NCBI GenBank assembly: GCA_945910005.1
Contig: OX246737.1
Location: 81,875,477-81,939,476, forward strand
Length of the DNA: 64,000 bases
Direction: 5' to 3'
Source of the DNA: Isoperla grammatica
Taxonomy: Eukaryota; Arthropoda; Insecta; Plecoptera; Perlodidae
Shown here piece by piece: positions 13,498 to 24,448 of the stretch (position 1 is the first letter of the stretch; each line of letters opens with the position of its first letter). Below the pieces are notes generated by a model that was given only the letters and a program-made list of their open reading frames with translations, ran no database searches and was not told the DNA's origin. A program made the position numbers and the translations under genes.

Positions 13498-14900
13498 ATT
13501 AAATATCTGATTTTCAATGGTAAATATATTAAATGTGTACAAGACATAGTTTCATTTATACCGCATATATTTCATTTATTTTTACTCATTGTTTAGCTTA
13601 TACGTTGTAAAATGATAGGGCTCCACATTTTAGCGCTGTAACGTTAGCATTGCTCTGAGGTGTTTGTGTTTTTGCTTTAGAGATATCACTAATATAATAT
13701 GCAATTGCAGTAAAAACTTGCACTGAACTGTATGGTTTAACTTTTTAGTCCATGGATATAAAAGACGCATTGTACTGGGATAATCAAACTGAGGAAAATT
13801 TCTAAATTGAAATATTAAGCATTGACTTCAAACTCTGTCTTTGTTGTCAATCTCTTGACAATTGTCAATATCTGTTTCTCTGTTCAAACTCTGTAAAATA
13901 ATAAATGTTTTCTCTTGAAACTGTCAAACGCAAATTTGTTTGAATAATTATAATAAGCATGAGAAAATGTAAGCAGCTACCATTTATGATAAAACCCATT
14001 TTTAATAACTCAAAATTGTAACTAATTGATTGCCTATCGATGGTCTACTCGCAATACAAACAAATCGCACGCTGCATCCAGCATTGTCTCAGAGCTTGGA
14101 AAGTAAATAGTGGGGTAGAGGGGTAAGGGTGGGTAACCAAATTCCTGGAATTTGAAATAATCGAACCAAAGCTAACGCAACAATTCAATTCGAATAAACT
14201 CGCAATACAAATCGCACGCTGCATCCAGCATTGTCTCAGAGCTTGGAATGTAAATAGTGGGGTAGAGGAGTAAGGGTGGGTAACAAAATTCCTGGAATTT
14301 GAATTAATTGAACCAAAGCTAACGCAATAGTTCAATTCAAATAAACTATCAGAAGATAGTCTGAGAAGGCAAGACTACTAGAGCGCACGCGCACCGCTCG
14401 GCGCCTGGCTTGGGCAAGCGCCGAGCGCGGCAAGAGAGCGTAGCGCGAATCTTTAAAACTTCATATCTCGGGAAGTAATCTAACTAGAGACTTCAATTTG
14501 ATTGCATTGTTTTTTAAATAAATCTATCGTAAACGTTTATTTGAAGTACTTTTTCAGTTATTACGCTTCAATAAAAGTCATAAGCTTAACATTCCGAAAC
14601 TAAAAACATTGAGTAGGAAAATGTTTTTTAAATGTATAATATAACTATTAAATTTGAAAATTGTCTAAAAAAGTACATTGAAATTGAAAAATGCTATTTA
14701 ATTTAAAAAAGTTTTTTAAAAATTGGTCAAGTACTGTGGTTTGTATAGCCATTAGTGTGAATTATATAAAATCCAAGATGGCGGCGTGTTTGGCCCTTTT
14801 TCCAGCTAAGCACCTCATGAATTACAACTAAGTACACGTTGTTTTATCATATTCCAAGGTCAAAATGCGTCGACCTTTTTTGCAAGCAAAACGTCCTGGG
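13498..14900. repeat. Right arm of the long inverted repeat, with internal 148-bp duplication
   Basis: Complementary to the left arm, including the GC-rich CGCTCGGCGCCTGG block (about 14395) and AAGATGGCGGCG (about 14775). The segment at about 14046-14193 is repeated at 14194-14340; both copies start near CTCGCAATACAA. The left arm has this segment once, so the duplication arose after the arms formed. Confidence 0.8.
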
Positions 14901-15113
14901 TTTATCTTTCACTCAAATTTATTTAAATTTAAATTTATGTTTAACTGTTACCGACAGACACTGCTATGCCTGTGTGAAAATTATGTAGTGTACGTCTAGC
15001 TGTATTTCTTTTCGTTAATTCTCCAGTACTTATATTTGTATTTGTTTGTAATTGCACTTGTCCTTGTATAACTCTATTATATTGCACTTGTGGGTCTTGT
15101 GACCTGTTGTCAA

Positions 15114-15491
15114 AAAATAATAAATAATAAATAAAGAATAATAAATAATAAATAATAAATAATAAATAATAAATAATAAATAAAAAATAATAAATAATAA
15201 ATAATAAGTAATAAATAATAAATAATAAATAATAAATAATAAATAATAAATAATAAATAATAAATAATAAATAATAAATAATAAATAATAAATAATAAAT
15301 AATAAATAATAAATAATAAATAATAAATAATAAATAATAAATAATAAATAATAAATAATAAATAATAAATAATAAATAATAAATAATAAATAATAAATAA
15401 TAAATAATAAATAATAAATAATAAATAATAAATAATAAATAATAAATAATAAATAATAAATAATAAATAATAAATAATAATAATAATAATA
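15114..15491. repeat. (AATAAAT)n heptanucleotide satellite, about 52 copies
   Basis: A 7-bp unit repeated with few interruptions (near 15135, 15180, 15208). Since 7 is not a multiple of 3, all three minus-strand frames give the same seven-residue repeat, making long false ORFs. It separates the long-armed element from the LINE C-terminal tail. Confidence 0.95.
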
Positions 15492-15780
15492 TACTTTTTG
15501 TATCTGATACTATTAAACTCAGGGTTTGGTTTAACAAAAAAAATCGTACGCGTGTTGCCTATTGTATAGAACATAGTACTTGCACTCAGGCCAAATCAGC
15601 GGCTGTATATCAGCTGCCACTCTTTAAAAATAAACATGGTAAAAGAACATTCAGTTATTGTATACTGTTATATTTAAATAAGCTTCTGACAAATTTTAAG
15701 ATTTAGAAACATTCTTTAAAATTAAAAGATATTTAAAGGCATTTCTTTGGTTGGGTATACAGTGTTTTTGTTATTGTTGT
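15492..15780 (+). pseudogene. Non-LTR retrotransposon tail (end of RT ORF and 3' UTR)
   Basis: The + frame from about 15537 gives RTRVAYCIEHSTCTQAKSAA and then FKNKHGKRTFSYCILLYLNK, the H/R...K-S...Y...N-x-L arrangement at the extreme C-terminus of many LINE proteins. A stop follows at about 15702. The tail runs into an (ATT)n tract at 15807. It continues, in domain order and strand, the remnant at 9420-9930. Confidence 0.6.
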
Positions 15781-15800
15781 TGTGTTTTCCATTTCAATCA

Positions 15801-15929
<129 letters not shown>

Positions 15930-16275
15930 CTAGGGCACTTCAAGAATTACTAACATCGGCTTGCCCGGCTGGCATGTCCTCTTCAAATTCACTCTAACGT
16001 CTCCCCACCAGCTCGCGCCATCCAGTTCTGTCTTCCCATGGTCTGCTTGCCAACCATGCCATGCCAGTGGCTACAGCCGACCCTTGACCTAACTTAAGTT
16101 GGAAACAGTAGCCAGACATAATATGTAGATATATATATCGAAAATATTTTACGGTGAAACCAATCCAACTATTATTTATATAAAATAATTAATAATGCAG
16201 AGATAAATATATATATATACTATTATACTATTTATTATTCATAGATTGATTAGTTAACCAGAAAACTCATGTTTT

Positions 16276-16833
16276 CTAGAAGTTATCTTCATCTTCATAA
16301 TCATTGTATTCATCCCCATCTCCCTTGTTATTGGTATTCAAGCACTCTTGATCCTCGTCTTCCGTAGAGCAGCCACAAAGCTCGGTGCTGTTGTTTGCTT
16401 TGCAACTGCATCTTGAAGCACACTTAACTAGTTAAATGACGGCAGCCGGTGCAGGTTCGAGGGTTGTCATGACTGCAACATACTCGTTGTTCTCAAGTAG
16501 CCATCCGTAATCGTCGGGTAATAAGTCGATAGGGTTGGCAACCGGGTCATTATGCCACACACAGCAACACGAAGCATGGCTTGAATATGTGCGGCTTTAG
16601 TGGGTGGAAGTTTATTTGCGTGGTAAGACGTTTGTGAAACATACGCCATCGAAGCTCATACACTGAATATCCATCAATTCCAAAAAAGTCAAATAGTTGT
16701 CAACGACTAAAAATTCTTTTGTTGCTAAGTTGTGTGTGTCCAATATTAGTGCTGTTGGCCAGACCGCTCGCAATTCGCTCTTTATGCACTTGCTACGCCT
16801 CCCCATTGTAGTTCCTACACATAGCGGTGGCAA
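16276..16833 (-). pseudogene. Second remnant of a cysteine-tailed repeat-encoded protein (C-terminal part)
   Basis: Minus-strand frames give LPPTKAAHIQAMLRV, then in a shifted frame YGWLLENNEYVAVMTTLEPA. A tail follows with cysteines in CASRCSCKANNSTELCGC and an acidic end (DEYNDYEDEDNF, stop near 16276). Upstream, 16612-16833 gives LVVDNYLTFLELMDI. This resembles the C-terminus of the same protein class as the 12.5-13.3 kb remnant and is better preserved in the tail. At least one frameshift and one internal stop are present. Confidence 0.55.
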
Positions 16834-16839
16834 TTATCC

Positions 16840-18420
16840 CGTTCACTTTAGGCCAGATGAACAGTCGAGTTAATTTGGATTTGTTTATGGTTGTCATGGA
16901 ATTTGTTTTTCTTTTGGAAATAGTATGTAATAAAACAATTCCAAAGCAACCATAGACAAATTCTTTTGTAAACTTGACAATGTATCTGGCCCTAAGTCAT
17001 TGCTGTAGACAAATAAAAGAGCATATTCATGCATTACGAAAATAAATAAATATTACGATGAATGTGGAATTGTATTTGAATTTATTGAGATTTTCTCGCA
17101 CGGAGGTGAGAAGGCCGATATAGGGCCACAACACGGCCCTTTACAGCGTAATACACAAATACAGGACAAATACAAAGACATATACAGAGACTAATAATGC
17201 AAGGGCAGAACACAAGCAGATACAGGACACGTGTAAAGACAAATGCAAACAAAAACCAAGACGGAGACACACACAGCAAACACAAATACAAGACCAGATG
17301 GAAATTAAGATATAAACACAAATACATGTTCAGAGCTAAGTCACACAGTACAAGTAAGCAAGCAATTCAGATAAAACAAACACACACACACACACGAACA
17401 CACGACTAGTCAGCACAGCACCCCGCACTCGCTGGCCGGATGTCAGGGTGGCCCTCGCATGCGAGGTCACCGCGGCCCGGCAACGTATAGCTGGTCCTGC
17501 AGGGTATCGCGACCACGGGGTCGGAGGCGGGCGACGTAAGCGGTCGGACAGGGGCGGGACCTCGGTGAGCGCGTACACGTCCTCGTTGCGTGTCCAGGAC
17601 CTCTATTCGGTAACTTTCCCATTTCTGCCTGAAATGAAAGCAGCCGAAACGAATGCAGGCAGAAATTACTTGCCCGTTTCAGCCGTCGCCAAAGATGAAC
17701 AAAATAGCGATTCTATAACAGCGCCTGTAATGTGTATGTACGCTTTGGGAGGACATCACAAGGCGACTGAGCCACCGAGGCTTTAAGCCAATCATAAACC
17801 GACAATATCATGATTTAGAGGGCCGTGATCACTGCTACACGGCTCAAATTAAAACAAACATAACCCTTCACAGTTACATGAATGCGTCTTTAACAACACA
17901 AGAAGCAACCTAGAATGCCCTATTTCTCTATTCTAGGAGTTTCTCTATACCCTAGGAACACTACAAGGTAATGTTTAGGCCTATGCCTATATCTAATTAT
18001 GTCTTATCAGTGAATTTATATGTATCGGCCAAGTAATACGGCAGTCCCAATGATACAATAGGCCTAGGCTAGAGTTGTTGACATAATATTTCTCTAATGG
18101 CGGGCGTCACTAGACCACGGCGCCGGCTGAGATTTTCAAATAATAAAGACTGTCTCAAATGAAAAGTAAACACTTTGTTTATTGGTGTTTTTCACTCATT
18201 ATAATGGAACATAATTATTGAATGCAGTTTGCAGTACAATATCACGCGTCAACAGTTATTATACACGGCTGATTTCGTTTCACCAGCAAAAAAGCTACTG
18301 AAACCATATCAGGACCACGGAAATGGATTCAGGCGGAAACGGGCACCAAAAAAGTTAGAAAATCGCAATTATCCGATCAACGTCGAATTCAGGCAGAAAC
18401 CATATCAGGACCTACGAAAA
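16840..18420. other. No recognised gene
   Basis: Mixed composition. 17100-17400 is rich in short ACAAATACA-like words. 17430-17600 is GC-rich. 18300-18420 repeats AAACCATATCAGGACC (about 18301 and 18398). No domain seen in any frame. Confidence 0.4.
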
Positions 18421-18423
18421 AAG

Positions 18424-18741
18424 TTACAGAATAGGGGTCCAGGGGTGCAGCCGGTCAATTCGAAAGATGCGGTGCTCCAGGGAGAGGTACCGCAGACAGT
18501 GCCGACCAAGTACGGGTGAAAGGGCAGCAGCGGCGTGCTCAAAGAGGGGGCGGAGGAACACTTGGTAGGTGTGCCGGAGTGTACGGAAACTACCGCCGCG
18601 AAAGCGCCCACGAATCAGCACGAGCAGGTTCATCCGCTGCCTCGCACGCAGACACACATCCCGCGTGTGCGCCCCCCAGTCCAAAGTGGAGGAGAAGGTC
18701 ACCCCAAGGTACTTGGCCGTGGCGGAGACAAAGACGGGCAC
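18424..18741 (-). pseudogene. LINE reverse transcriptase fragment, distinct from the neighbouring element
   Basis: A 105-codon minus-strand frame contains KYLGVTFSSTLDWGAH, then RARQRMNLLVLIRG, then YQVFLRPLFEHAAAALSP. This is the post-catalytic part of a non-LTR reverse transcriptase. Its residues differ from the equivalent part of the LINE at 18990-19526, so it comes from another family. It has neither start nor catalytic domain. Confidence 0.7.
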
Positions 18742-18989
18742 GCCCCACAGCGAGATAGAGCGACGAAAGCATACGAAAGGGCCACTAAGACAGATCTGTA
18801 ACTGAAAATCTGTAAATCATTGTGATTATTGTGATAGTCGTGACTTTTAACCTGTTTTGCATGTACAGGCTATTATAGGTACAGAACCGACTCCATGCAG
18901 GGTCATTATCTGGGGATTATTTTGGAGTATAGTCTAGGTTATAGGATCTAGTATTAGGCACAAGTGCGCAATGGGGGCGTGACGCTGAG

Positions 18990-19526
18990 TCAGAGTGTGC
19001 GGGGGGGGGGGTAGCATGTCCTCGGGCGTTTGGCTAGGGGACAGTGATATTCGGGGCCCATGGAGGCCGTTGGTCTGTTATACAGGTCGCCCGGCTGGGG
19101 GGCGATGGTCGAGAGATGGCGGATGTACGGCTCTTTTGCCTTGCTTGCCGTGGAGTAGAACTGTCGTGCTAGTTGTCGGAGGTGCATGGCGACTTCGGGG
19201 ATCCCGACAGCGCTATGGAGGTCTGCTGTAGATGTGTCTCTGGGTGCCCCAGTGGCGTATCGGATGGCCCTATTCTGCAGTCTTTGAAGTTTTAAAATAT
19301 GTGTCTTTGCACAGCTGGCCCATATAGGGGCGGCGTAGGTAAAAGTTGGTCGGATGACGGCTTTGTACAATAGCATTTTAGTCGCTGCCGACATGTTTTG
19401 CGATCGTAATAGTGGGGTAAGCGATGCCAGTTTGCAACGGGCTCGAGTGAGTACGGACGACGCATGGTTTACCCAACGTAACTTGTTGTCTAGGATAACT
19501 CCCAGACACTTGCTCTCGGGGTCCAT
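18990..19526 (-). CDS. LINE ORF2, C-terminal reverse transcriptase segment
   Basis: A 178-codon frame starts in the post-catalytic region (KCLGVILDNKLRW) and continues through a thumb-like helical part (LYKAVIRPTFTYAAPIWA, then LQRLQNRAIRYATGAP). It ends PRTCYPPPRTL. It follows the catalytic segment at 19546-20874 in a different frame, so a frameshift lies at 19526-19546. It is part of one broken ORF2, not a separate gene. Confidence 0.8.
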   Translation of the reverse strand: MDPESKCLGVILDNKLRWVNHASSVLTRARCKLASLTPLLRSQNMSAATKMLLYKAVIRPTFTYAAPIWASCAKTHILKLQRLQNRAIRYATGAPRDTSTADLHSAVGIPEVAMHLRQLARQFYSTASKAKEPYIRHLSTIAPQPGDLYNRPTASMGPEYHCPLAKRPRTCYPPPRTL

Positions 19527-19545
19527 ACTACCGCTTGTCCTCGTA

Positions 19546-20874
19546 TTAGAACGGGTCTCGGTGCTTAGGGTGTCTCTTGCGGGTAAATATTGTGGCTGTG
19601 GTCTTCGTCGGATTTATGGCTATACGCCACTGTTCATACCAGAGTAGAACTCTCGCCAAGTAACGTTTAAGGTGGCGCAACGCTATTGCGGGGTGCGCTC
19701 CTTGTGCCAGTGCCGTGAAGTCATCGGCGAATATACTCGCGATGATGGGTTCGTCATGGGTAGGCAGTGGAATGTCGTGGGTATAGATGCCGTAGAGGGA
19801 GGGTCCCAGGACGGATCCCTGTGGTACCCCGGCGTGGATAGTGTGTGTGGTAGAGGCAGCGTCCTTCCACGAGACATGGTATGTTCGTCCCGTCAGGTAA
19901 GATCTAACCATTCCCGTGAGGTGAGGGGGCATGCCTAGCCTGCACATTTTTACTAGGAGGCCTTTGTGCCAGACTCGGTCGAATGCCTTGGCCACGTTGA
20001 GGAACACGGCCGTGGCTACCCTATTCTTGTTGTAGGCTGTTGTTACAAAGTCGGTGATGCACGCTAAAGCGTGCGTTGTGGAGTGGTGTCGCCTGAACCC
20101 ATATTGGCAGTCTGGATGCACGTTGGTGGCTGTCATCACCGGTTGAAGGCGAGCCAGTATTACTCTTTCGAAAATTTTTCCAAGGGTGCTCAGAAAGCTA
20201 ATGGGCCTGTAGTTTGCCGGGTAACGAGGCGACTTACCCGGCTTGGGGAACATGACCACCTTGGCGTGCTTCCATGGAGTCGGGTAGTGTTCGAGGTGTA
20301 TTGCGGCGTTAAATATGGCGATCAGCAGGTGCACGGCCTCTATTGGTAGCTCGCGAACTGCCGACATGGTGATGGTGTCGTGTCCCGGGGCTTTCTTAGC
20401 TGGTAGTTTGGCAACTATAGTGGCCACTTCTTGGATTGTGCAAGAGTATTGTTGCTTGTTCGAGTCACGTTGTTGTTGTTGGTTGTTTTGAAATAGTTCC
20501 AGCTCTCGGAGGAGCCGGGGGGTGTCAGCAGTAGCCGGGTTGGCGGAGAATTGGATTTCCAGGTGCGCGGCTAGTGCGTTTGCTTTCGCCAGCGGGGTCT
20601 GCGCCAGTCTGGTAGCTGTGTCTAGTGGTGAGTCAGTTATGGGTTTCGCTAGGAGTGACCGCGAGAGCCGCCAAAGCTGTGGAGCTCCGGGAGTTATTTT
20701 GCCCGTGGTTTCCTCCCAGAGGTATTGTCTATGGTCTGCAACTTGGCGCGTTAGTTCTCTTGTCATGGCGTTGTAAATCCGTTTCAGGTCGGCCGTCCGG
20801 CTTCGCTGCCACAGGCGGTGGGCAGCATTCTTCAGTGTTACAGACCGATGTAGTCCTGGTGGCAGGTCGTACAT
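19546..20874 (-). CDS. LINE ORF2, reverse transcriptase catalytic segment
   Basis: 442 codons. Visible blocks are KKAPGHDTITMSAVREL (about 160-180), FPKPGKSPRYPANYRPISFL, YGFRRHHSTTHAL, AVFLNVAKAFDRVWHKGLL, HAGVPQGSVLGPSLYGIY and the catalytic FADDFTAL (about 385), as in Jockey-clade LINEs. The enzyme copies the element RNA into DNA at a nicked target. In the AFDRVWH block an N replaces the aspartate usually seen in FLDVAKAFD. The open frame continues upstream of its first ATG to about 21020 with no stop, so the true junction with the endonuclease is a frameshift. Confidence 0.9.
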   Translation of the reverse strand: MYDLPPGLHRSVTLKNAAHRLWQRSRTADLKRIYNAMTRELTRQVADHRQYLWEETTGKITPGAPQLWRLSRSLLAKPITDSPLDTATRLAQTPLAKANALAAHLEIQFSANPATADTPRLLRELELFQNNQQQQRDSNKQQYSCTIQEVATIVAKLPAKKAPGHDTITMSAVRELPIEAVHLLIAIFNAAIHLEHYPTPWKHAKVVMFPKPGKSPRYPANYRPISFLSTLGKIFERVILARLQPVMTATNVHPDCQYGFRRHHSTTHALACITDFVTTAYNKNRVATAVFLNVAKAFDRVWHKGLLVKMCRLGMPPHLTGMVRSYLTGRTYHVSWKDAASTTHTIHAGVPQGSVLGPSLYGIYTHDIPLPTHDEPIIASIFADDFTALAQGAHPAIALRHLKRYLARVLLWYEQWRIAINPTKTTATIFTRKRHPKHRDPF

Positions 20875-21020
20875 GGTAGTTCTATTATTGGATGTGAGTG
20901 GGATTGCTGCTTCGACGCCTTGTTGAATAATTTGCGTGAGCTTCTCCGTCTGCTCGTCTACGGCTGCTGGTGTGGTCGGTGCAGGCGGGAATTCTTGGAT
21001 CAGGTCCGTGATTATTGAAC

Positions 21021-21773
21021 CTAGTCGGCTTTGGTATAGTTGCGCCTGGTGCTCGGGGCCGCTGGGAGGGAGTCTGTGTTAATGCGAAGAATGATTGGGT
21101 TGTGGTCCGATGTCAGCGCTGCTTCCGCCACCAGGGAGTAGTGTAGATGGATGTTTTTCAGCAGGGCGATGTCCAGGACATCCCCCTGGCTCGTGGTATT
21201 CGCCGGGAAGTGAGTTGGCGTTGGCGGTCCTGCGACATCGTACGCGTGTGCGGCTGAGTGCCGTGCTAGTAGTGTACCCGACGAGTTCTTCTTCCGCGAG
21301 TGCCAAGCCGTATGTTTAGCATTCAGATCTCCTGCGACTATCCGCATTTCGTCTGTGATTAGGAGAGCGCTGAGATCGGCTGCCAGCAGTCTCTTTTGCG
21401 CGGGATGATATGCGGCCACGATGTCGATTGGGCCGACCGGCGTGTGCACTTTGACGCGCACTGTCTCAATGGAGGGGGTGTGCGGGAGAGCAAGTGGGGT
21501 ATAGCTCGTGGCGCTGTCCACCAGAATGGCTACTCCACCTGATCCTCGTTGTGGGCGTGCTAGGCCTGGTTTGGGTGGGCGATCGGCGCGATGAATTGAG
21601 TAGTTTGCCGTAAGAAACTTGTCTTCGGCGCGGAGATGCGTCTCGGAGACAAGCAGTATCTTGATTGAATGTTGGCGGAGAAACGTTCTAAGTTCTTCGC
21701 GCTTCCTGGTCGCCAGCCCATTGGCGTTCCAGGCAGCCACGTTGAGTCGGGGGGAATCACGGTGTGCCGCCAT
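21021..21773 (-). CDS. LINE ORF2, AP endonuclease domain
   Basis: 250 codons from ATG 21771-21773. Endonuclease/exonuclease/phosphatase motifs are seen in order: AAWNANGL (near 13), LLVSETHLRAED (near 40), SGGVAILVD, VAGDLNAKHTAWHS (near 145) and LTSDHNPIILRI (near 222). It nicks target DNA to prime reverse transcription. The frame stops at TAG right after NYTKAD, where related elements usually have Trp, so a W-to-stop change plus a nearby frameshift separates it from the RT. Its start overlaps the ORF1 end. Confidence 0.88.
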   Translation of the reverse strand: MAAHRDSPRLNVAAWNANGLATRKREELRTFLRQHSIKILLVSETHLRAEDKFLTANYSIHRADRPPKPGLARPQRGSGGVAILVDSATSYTPLALPHTPSIETVRVKVHTPVGPIDIVAAYHPAQKRLLAADLSALLITDEMRIVAGDLNAKHTAWHSRKKNSSGTLLARHSAAHAYDVAGPPTPTHFPANTTSQGDVLDIALLKNIHLHYSLVAEAALTSDHNPIILRINTDSLPAAPSTRRNYTKAD

Positions 21774-23619
21774 TGGTGTTAAATGCTTGTCGCGCTACCG
21801 CGAGGAGAGTCTGAATGAGGGTTATAATTATTGGTGACTGGTTGAGAGCCATGATGGTGGTGGCGAGTGTCTCAATTATCGCCCATTGTTGCTGGTCGGT
21901 GGTCACCGACTGGCTGTTACGATGGGTGTTTTGATATGTTTGTTGCTGCTGTAGAAGTCTGGATTGGTATGTCTCTTCGTCCCGTGAGCGGGATTGTCTC
22001 TCCTGTGGGGATGGGTTTTGTTGCTGGTGGTGCTCTTGTCCTCTGCGGGGGAGTGGGGGGAAATCACTTGACAGGTGTTGTTGTTCTGGGTGTCGCTCTG
22101 AGTCGGTTGTTTGTCGTTTTGGCATGGCATCGGCCGACGCGGATGGTCCATGCGAGTAATTTGGGGTGTGCGCTGTGCTGCGCGCGGTCGTGGGTTGAGT
22201 CGTTGTCCGTTCATGGTTTGGTGTTTCACGGGTCTAGGATCGTCCACAGGGTGGGCGGAATTAGCTGCCAGGTCGTTGTGGGTTGTACCGTCCGCCTGAT
22301 TATGGCGTTTGCCGATCTGGCGGGCGATAGTCTCCTCTGTGGTTCTGTTCTCCTGATAATTCATGTTTCTCGGAGTCACCACGGCGGTTGAGTAGCCGAC
22401 CCCAGACTGCCTGATCGCTGACTGTTGGCGTCCTGGTCCTTCCTGAGGGGGGGTTGCTTAGTCCTCCGGGTGGTCTGGAGTTATTTGGGGGGGGGACGTT
22501 CCCCTCGCTTTTGCGCTATGAGCGCCTGTTCATGTCGTGGGCAGCGGCGGTAGCTGGCGGGATGAGGTCCCCCACAGTGGCAGCACAGTGGGGGCTGGTC
22601 GATGGGTTTGGTGCACTGGGTGCTGGGATGGCCCCCAGCACAACGGAAGCAGCGGGGCGGGGGGACGGCACAAAACATGCTGGAGTGGCCGAAGCCCTGG
22701 CAATTATAGCACATTCTGGCCCCCTTCCCCTGGCGGTAGTGTTCTGTCGTTATGCGGGTGGCACACACGTATTGGAGGTCAGATGGGGGTTTCCGTGGGG
22801 TCCCTGATTTGGTCGTGATTACGAATAGCGGAAAGGGGCGCTTCTGCCCGTCTCTGCTGAGAAGCTGTCTCGTGGCTAGTGGGTCAAATCCTTGTGCCTG
22901 TAGTTCGGCCGTGATATCTTCGACCGGCGTGGTGGGATGGAGCCCCCGGATGACGAACCTGGACTGTTGGTCGCCCTCTCCAGCGTAGGTGTGGTAGGGG
23001 ACTTTGTCAGCTATTAGGCTGCGCATGCAGGCATCCCTGTCTAAGCGCTCGTCGATCTTGATTGAGACGGCGCCTGCCGAGCGGACGATGAATTCAAACT
23101 TGCCTTTACAGATGGCGGCAACAGTTTTGCGTAGAGAGGTGAAGTTTGTGACGTTGTGGATGACCACTGGGGGGAGGTGGGGGGTGGATTTGTTAGTGGC
23201 TGGCTGCTGGTTTGGTTTCGCTTGCCTGGTTGTTACGTTATCATCGGAGTTGTAGTCGGTGTCTTCGTCCCCTTCCTCCATATCCGAGAGTGCTTCAAAG
23301 GAATTGCGAAGTGGCACTGCGGGGGGGAGGGGGGGATTGGTTTACGTTGTTATCAAGTCGCAGTTTGCGTTTCTTCACTACGACGAACTGTGGTTCTGCG
23401 GTGTCTTGGCGTGCTGTGACGGCGGTGGTGGCCTTCGATTGGCTGGTTTGGGTGGCGTGTCTTGGGAAGTTTCCGTCGATGACGTCACAGTCTGATTCCT
23501 TTGTCTCCAGTTGTTCTTGGATGGGGAATATTGTACTGAGTGTGGGTGGTAGCAAGTGGGTAGTATCCATGTCAGGGTCAGTGTGGGGCAATTTCTGGGC
23601 AACAATGGGGGATTCTGAC
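21757..23619 (-). pseudogene. LINE ORF1 (zinc-knuckle nucleic-acid-binding protein), frameshifted
   Basis: It probably starts at ATG 23617-23619 (MSESPIVAQKL). A frame change in the C-rich run near 23320 leads to the main frame (22481-23317; SFEALSDMEEGDED). That frame has a PRE_C2HC-like region and three Cys-rich knuckles: CYNCQGFGHSSMFC, CFRCAGGHPSTQC and CCHCGGPHPASYRRC. A second shift in a C-run near 22485 leads to a Gln-rich tail in other frames (21757-22382) ending GGTP and TGA at 21757. ORF1 proteins of this class bind element RNA. The two homopolymer shifts may be true mutations or assembly errors. Confidence 0.8.
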
Positions 23620-23865
23620 ATATGCGAGGTTTTTTTGATGATGGAAACAAAACCTTGTAATCGCCCGCCCGCTAATAGCATGCGCTATACCGAGTTACGC
23701 ATAAGGCTTCAAACGACCGAATTAATAATTGTAATACGACTATTGAATTTGGTATCAATTTCTGTATCAAACTGGCATCTTTCGTGCCATGGAAACAGAT
23801 TTTAGAAGTACCCACAAACAAATTACTTACGACGTGTTATTTGAAACCGTGTTGTCGCAATGAGC

Positions 23866-24023
23866 CGGGCGTAGCCGTTTGATGCCTTATGCATGGACTC
23901 GGTATAGCCCATGCTATTAAAGAGCGGGCGATTACAAGGTTTTGTTTCTATCTTAAAAAAATCTCGCATATGTCAGAATCGACTAGAACAACCACTCACA
24001 ATAATCACAATGATTTACAGATT
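23866..24023 (+). mobile_element. Diverged 5'-end fragment of the same LINE family, head to head
   Basis: Bases 23875-23985 are an inverted, roughly 85-90 percent copy of 23619-23715. They include TATGTCAGAATC with the ORF1 start codon. After about 30 further bases the fragment reaches CAATAATCACAATGATTTAC (23999-24018), which also lies, inverted, at the 3' end of the main LINE near 18809. So a 5' end is joined almost directly to a 3' end, as in an internally deleted copy. Confidence 0.6.
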
Positions 24024-24448
24024 ACATCGATGTCACTCATTTGCCAGTCGGGCTACAATTGATTGAGTTACGAGACGTGGAAGTGAGACGTTGTTTTTCG
24101 CGTTTAATTTAAATGGGGATATCGGCCACACAATCGAACCACTATCGATCTACGTCACAGACAAAACGAAACCTGCGCTGTAGGGCGAACGAAGCCTCGC
24201 TGAGCGTTTCATTCGACTTCCGTAAAAGCGTCAACGTCTAATGACTCGATATGTATGTTTGGGTTAAGTGGGTCTTTAATGGATTATAAGGCCTGGTAGA
24301 AGAGGTCAACCCTCCTAAACAGATTAACAATCCATCACCTAATTCTCAGCCATTCTACCGCAACAATGACCTTTTTCAACAAATCATAAAGATATTGGAA
24401 CATTATATTTTTATTTTGGAGCTTGATCTGGAATGGTTGGGACTTCAC
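24024..24448. other. Spacer between LINE and gypsy element
   Basis: No gene recognised. The integrase and 3' LTR of the neighbouring gypsy element should lie here if it were complete, but I see neither. Confidence 0.4.

Larger units (their letters stand above)
10427..14900. mobile_element. 4.5-kb DNA element with very long terminal inverted repeats
   Basis: The outer ends are inverted copies: CCCAGGACG at 10427 and ACGTCCTGGG ending at 14900. Inverted similarity continues inward for about 1.4-2.0 kb per side to about 12447 and 13498, leaving a 1-kb centre. The arms are clearly diverged, so the insertion is not recent. The centre holds a decayed minus-strand protein (12487-13330). It lies between the two halves of a LINE remnant (9420-9930 and 15492-15780) and seems to have inserted into or near it. 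I cannot assign a superfamily; no clear target duplication is visible. Confidence 0.75.
18807..23740 (-). mobile_element. Jockey-like LINE, nearly full length but broken
   Basis: From right to left it has a 5' UTR, ORF1 with three zinc knuckles, ORF2 with AP endonuclease and reverse transcriptase, and a 3' UTR. ORF1 ends (TGA 21757-21759) 17 bases inside the ORF2 start (ATG 21771-21773), a compact overlap typical of two-ORF LINEs. Several frameshifts, some in G/C runs, and a nonsense codon disrupt both ORFs. The 3' end is set at about 18807 because CAATAATCACAATGATTTAC there (inverted) recurs at 23999 beside another 5' end of this family. Confidence 0.85.

Noticed and set aside
14941..15574. 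198- and 154-codon ORFs with a YYLLFII repeat
   Set aside because: Translation of the (AATAAAT)n array; three frames give the same repeat.
18995..23805. Plus-strand ORFs opposite the Jockey-like LINE
   Set aside because: They are antisense shadows of LINE ORF1 and ORF2.
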